In this document: positions 60,881 through 64,000 of the stretch, one piece after another
Layout of the letters: every line of letters starts with the position of its first letter
Position numbering within the stretch: position 1 is the first letter of the stretch
NCBI RefSeq assembly: GCF_964340395.1
Contig: NC_135557.1
Span: forward strand, 15,460,867 to 15,524,866
Direction: 5' to 3'
Origin: Glandiceps talaboti
Taxonomy: Eukaryota; Hemichordata; Enteropneusta; Spengelidae
DNA length: 64,000 bases
Position numbers and translations under genes: made by a program
The notes under the pieces: model-generated
What the model was told of the DNA's origin: nothing
The model's input: only the letters and a program-made list of their open reading frames with translations
The model's database searches: none

Positions 60881-61066
60881 TACAAGGATGACTAATAAAA
60901 TAAAACCAACAGCGCTCGTACGAACGACGAAAAGTGTTAAGTGAAAAGTGACGTAATAAAAGGTGTGAAAATAAACGGCAAGATAAAATATGCAAAGTCA
61001 GTTATGTATTCCAGATGGTTCGTATTCATTAAGTCCATGGGGATGTAGGGTTCCAGCTCTATTAAT

Positions 61067-61144
<78 letters not shown>
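61067..61144 (+). repeat. (TA)n microsatellite
   Basis: About 38 TA units. At 61179-61200 a tRNA A-box-like CAGTGGTAGAGCGC follows, possibly a SINE scrap. Confidence 0.9.
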
Positions 61145-61146
<2 letters not shown>

Positions 61147-61210
61147 CTCGGTGAGTATCAATCTGCTAAGACAGTGCTCTATACCGCAGTGGTAGAGCGC
61201 ATATATATAT

Positions 61211-61297
61211 TGTTCGGTACCATGCTCTTTTCAGTATTGGTTATACAGTTTCTCAGTTAGAAAGAGATTACAACGTTTCGTCTCATGTGTTTATATA
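61211..61297 (-). pseudogene. degraded Penelope-like GIY-YIG fragment
   Basis: On the minus strand ATGAGACGAAACGTTGTAAT, CTAACTGAGAAACTGTAT and ACTGAAAAGAGCATG align in order with the plus-strand fragment at 52409-52548. The frame is broken by stops. Confidence 0.55.
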
Positions 61298-61309
61298 AGC
61301 AAAATGATG

Positions 61310-62236
61310 GAAGAAGACTACATTCAGTGAACAAAGATAATGAGTTCTCAAACTTATCAGCCTCGCTACAGTCCCACCACATATAAAGGCAGCCATATTG
61401 AATAATCGTACAAGCAATGTATTCGCCTGTCACAACTTCAAATACTTTGATATAAATGAATGCGTAAAGTCAATTTTTACTCAACGTAGCATCAAGTAGA
61501 TATCAAGTCTGGAATAATTGCGATTGTGTAATAATCAATGGTTTTAGGATAACAGTAAAACAATTGTACTGGCACATTCAAGATAGCACTCTTTCGAAAA
61601 GTATTTAATAGCTAATACATATTCGCCACAGACCTCCTTAGGAACTTTTTACATTCTTATCTGTAATCTATACAAGGAATATTCACATCGGCTTTTTCCC
61701 GTTTACACGTCCCAAATGTATCTACTATATACTATTCTACTGTTACTGTCTACTGTAATTTTTTCATTAACAGCGTTATTGTCAAAGGTTCGAATTCCTA
61801 CAACTGTTTCCTAATGTTAATTTGAAAGAAGGCTTCAGCATCATTCTCATGCAAGAAGTACCTTTAATGTAATGGATGTTTTACTTGTGGATAAGGTTTG
61901 AAAGTATCAGAGGAGAAATCGAACTCTCAGATGTGTTTTTTCGTTCTGTCCTAAAACATTGAAAGTTGCCAAAACCAAATTATGATAAATAGTTATACAC
62001 ATAGAGTGACATAAATCAGCACTTGTAATAGAGTATTTCTTGAAAAGTATTTTGATTCATTAGTCCAAGGTAAAGTGCATACACATACACTGGTTATTCA
62101 CAGGATTGTCCAGCATGTACCAGGTAAGACTAGTTTGATAGTTGTTCTCAATTTATGGGTCTTGTCACGGGTTTGTGATGTACGAGCAACAACAGGTTTG
62201 GGTCGCCGTGTACTTTTACTTCATACCAAATAAAGT
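61310..62236. other. intergenic, 3' flank of lectin gene C
   Basis: No gene or repeat was recognised. The 3' UTR of lectin gene C should lie at the right-hand end. Confidence 0.4.
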
Positions 62237-63033
62237 TCAAGACGGTCGTTGAAAGAACATTGCCTCTTGCAAATCCAACAGTTCAGAACCACTATCATGT
62301 TCAGTGTAGAGTTCACATTCAGAATGTGGTCCATCTGGTAGGAAAGCAAAACTGTTGCAGATGTCAAGATTGGCACACAACATAGCACACTTTATTGGTG
62401 ACCCTGTAGCTATTGTAGCAGTGTAGATTGGTGATGAACTAGTGTCCAGATGAGACTTGTTTTCGACTAGGTTGAACATTGTAGACATCAGCTTTGGAGA
62501 CGTTGGCAGGTTTGTTGTGGTTGGTTGTGGTGGTGGTGGTGGTGGTGGTGGTGGTGGTGGTTGTAGGGTTGTGGTAGTGGGTGGTAGAGTTGTCGTGGTT
62601 GTTAGTGGTGGTGATGGTTGGGTCGTGGTTATGGGTGGTAGGTTCGTGGTTGTTAGTGGTGGTTGGGTCGTGGTTATGGTTGGTAGGGTTGTGGTTGTTG
62701 GTGATACGTTTGTGGTTGTGGGTGGTAGGTTTGTGGTTGTTGGTGGTGGTAGGGTTGTGGGTGGTAGGGTGGTTGTTGGTGGTGGAAGGGTTGTGGTTGG
62801 TAGGGATGTGGGTGTGGTTGGTAGGGTTGTTGTGGTTGGTAGGGTTGTTGTTGGTGGTAGGGTTGTGGGTGATAGAGTTGTGGTTGTTGGTGGTAGGGTT
62901 GTGGTTGTGGGGGGTAGGGTTGTAGTTGTAGGTGGTGGGTTTGTGGTTGTGGGTTGTAGGGTTGTGGTTGTGGGTGGTATGGTTGTGGGTAGTGGGGTTG
63001 TGGTTGTGGGTGGCAAGGTTGTCGGTTCTATTG
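62237..63033 (-). CDS. C-type lectin C (partial): last exon, very long Thr/Pro stalk and PAN-like domain
   Basis: One exon is visible: acceptor TTTTTCCAG just before 63033, phase 1 as in genes A and B, stop codon ending at 62237; 264 codons plus the split one. It starts IEPTTLPP, has roughly 180 residues of TTTTLPP / TTTNLPP repeats with a poly-proline run, and ends in the PAN-like block with CAMLC, CNSFAF and CELY cysteines. The last 85 residues resemble gene B closely. The signal peptide and CTLD exons, if present, lie to the right of the window. The stalk is encoded by a GGT/GTGGTT-rich minisatellite (62500-63015 plus strand), the probable source of its length. Confidence 0.85.
62500..63015 (+). 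repeat. coding GT-rich minisatellite of the lectin C stalk
   Basis: Repeats of GGTAGGGTTGTGGTTGTGGG-like 20-21 base units plus a (GGT)n run at about 62529-62562. In frame on the minus strand they encode Thr/Pro. Related shorter arrays are at 51960-52135 (gene B) and 36590-36655 (gene A). Confidence 0.85.
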
Positions 63034-63290
63034 CTGGAAAAAGAGAACAAAATTCCTGTCACTTAACTAGCAAATGTATAGTTCAGAAGTTCCTTTCCTT
63101 GCGTCTAATATTTACACACTTTTGCCCATACACACAGATCTAAGCAGATACCACGTAACCTCGTGCACATTTTGCATAGTTTGCCTGTTTTTTTAACTTC
63201 ATACTCGCAACACACCAGAAGTGTTAGCATCCCTGCCTGGGTATGGTAGGGATAACTCTAAACATACAAGTGATAGATATGGGATATATT
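63034..63290. other. intron of lectin gene C, nothing recognised
   Basis: Sequence upstream (transcript sense) of the last exon of gene C; no CTLD exon was found here or further right to 64000. Confidence 0.5.
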
Positions 63291-63650
63291 GAAGAATAAA
63301 GGCATTTTCATGAACTGTGGGCTATGGAGATTTATGTCATCGATTTACACCTTACACTGTATGTGATTTCAAGGACTGTTTATGGAATGGTTGAACAATA
63401 TTCGTGACCTCTAAGATCCTATTTTACCTTCGGTGAAAACGTCATGAATCTCCTTTGTTCAACCATTGCATACACATCTCTGTTGACTCCAATATGGAGA
63501 AACGAGACCCACAGCAAGGATCCCCAAATGGGAGACAAATTGAACTTGGTGGGCTTTTTTCTGAAATTGCTTGTGTAATGTAGGTCATGTGAAACCATGA
63601 CATGATTGCCAAGAACCCATAGTTCATGAACATGCCTTTTTTTCCTTGAA
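63291..63650. mobile_element. nonautonomous inverted-repeat element, copy 2
   Basis: GAATAAAGGCATTTTCATGA then ACTGTGGGCTATGG (63293-63327) is matched on the opposite strand by AAAAAGGCATGTTCATGAAC then TATGGGTTCTTGG (63608-63648). The 360-bp block has no coding capacity and is related by its ends to 27954-28360. It lies in the intron of lectin gene C. Confidence 0.65.
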
Positions 63651-64000
63651 TGGGGTTCCCCATTAACTAAGATTTACTAGATAGCATATGCGGATACGGT
63701 GATAATATGTACTACAACGAAATAATCCAAATAAGGGAGCCTTCAGTAATTACAATGTGCAAGGGGGTGGGGGGATTAAGAGGGTCACTTTTAACAAATC
63801 GGTTCTTGGGAGAGGGCTATATTTAGGAAAGTGGGATAAGATGAGGGTCACATTTTAGTCTGACTCATTACATCATCCAATTGTGTATATGGTTGTGATT
63901 TTGGCGTCACATCGCTGCCACATTAGTTCAGGTTCAGGTTAGGTTTACGGTTAGGTACTGTAATATCAATCAAATCGCTGCAGACAATCTTATAGTGAAT

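Noticed and set aside
61179-61200. A tRNA gene (CAGTGGTAGAGCGC)
   Set aside because: Only an A-box-like segment is present next to a TA array; no cloverleaf, anticodon arm or B-box follows.
62457-63143. 228-codon Gly/Val-rich plus-strand frame opposite the lectin C stalk
   Set aside because: Antisense shadow of the Thr/Pro-coding minisatellite; the minus-strand exon has splice and domain support.

Overview
This is a eukaryotic window from an intron-rich, AT-rich animal genome: GT-AG introns, phase-conserved exons, microsatellites, non-LTR and Penelope-like retroelements, tRNA-derived SINEs and foldback or MITE-like elements. A marine invertebrate is most likely. A hemichordate, lancelet or similar invertebrate deuterostome would fit, but the sequence alone does not settle the species. 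No bacterial, rRNA or CRISPR feature is seen.

Layout. (1) 330-1345 (+): the last two coding exons of a gene I cannot name. It ends in a CxxC plus GNCAE motif pair suggestive of a zinc-binding deaminase-like fold. (2) 1885-3234 (+): a dead LINE reverse-transcriptase fragment. (3) 3235-9563: mostly unique noncoding sequence with one SINE-like head. (4) 9564-33239 (-): one complete molybdo-flavoenzyme gene of the xanthine dehydrogenase/aldehyde oxidase family. I could place 30 coding exons with consistent phases, giving 1314 residues. Its cofactor and catalytic residues are kept, but the two purine-recognition residues of xanthine dehydrogenase are replaced (Glu to Val, Arg to Gln). It therefore looks like an aldehyde oxidase-type enzyme rather than a purine-degrading one. 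Its introns carry satellites, MITEs and a LINE tail. (5) 33240-36290: its upstream region, with a palindromic repeat. (6) 36291-64000 (-): three tandem paralogous genes for secreted lectins. Each full copy encodes a signal peptide, CTLD, CTLD, Thr/Pro-rich mucin-like stalk and PAN/apple-like C-terminus. Copies A (36291-47858) and B (51658-59704) are complete; only the last exon of copy C (62237-63033) lies in the window.

The lectin genes share exon order and phase-1 introns, so they arose by tandem duplication. The mucin-like stalk grows from A to B to C by expansion of a TTTTLPP-like repeat, and the second CTLD changes from EPN (A) to EPD (B) at the calcium/sugar site. Secreted carbohydrate binding with a mucin-like spacer suggests mucosal or innate immune use, but this is inference.

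The repeat landscape is rich. It includes a nearly perfect 0.8-kb palindrome of a Penelope-like GIY-YIG element, a 2.2-kb element with GCGAA-rich inverted ends, several hairpin elements, a 47-bp minisatellite with two-unit periodicity, and long ATGT, ATTAC, CTGT, CT and TA arrays. These arrays produce many long but meaningless reading frames.
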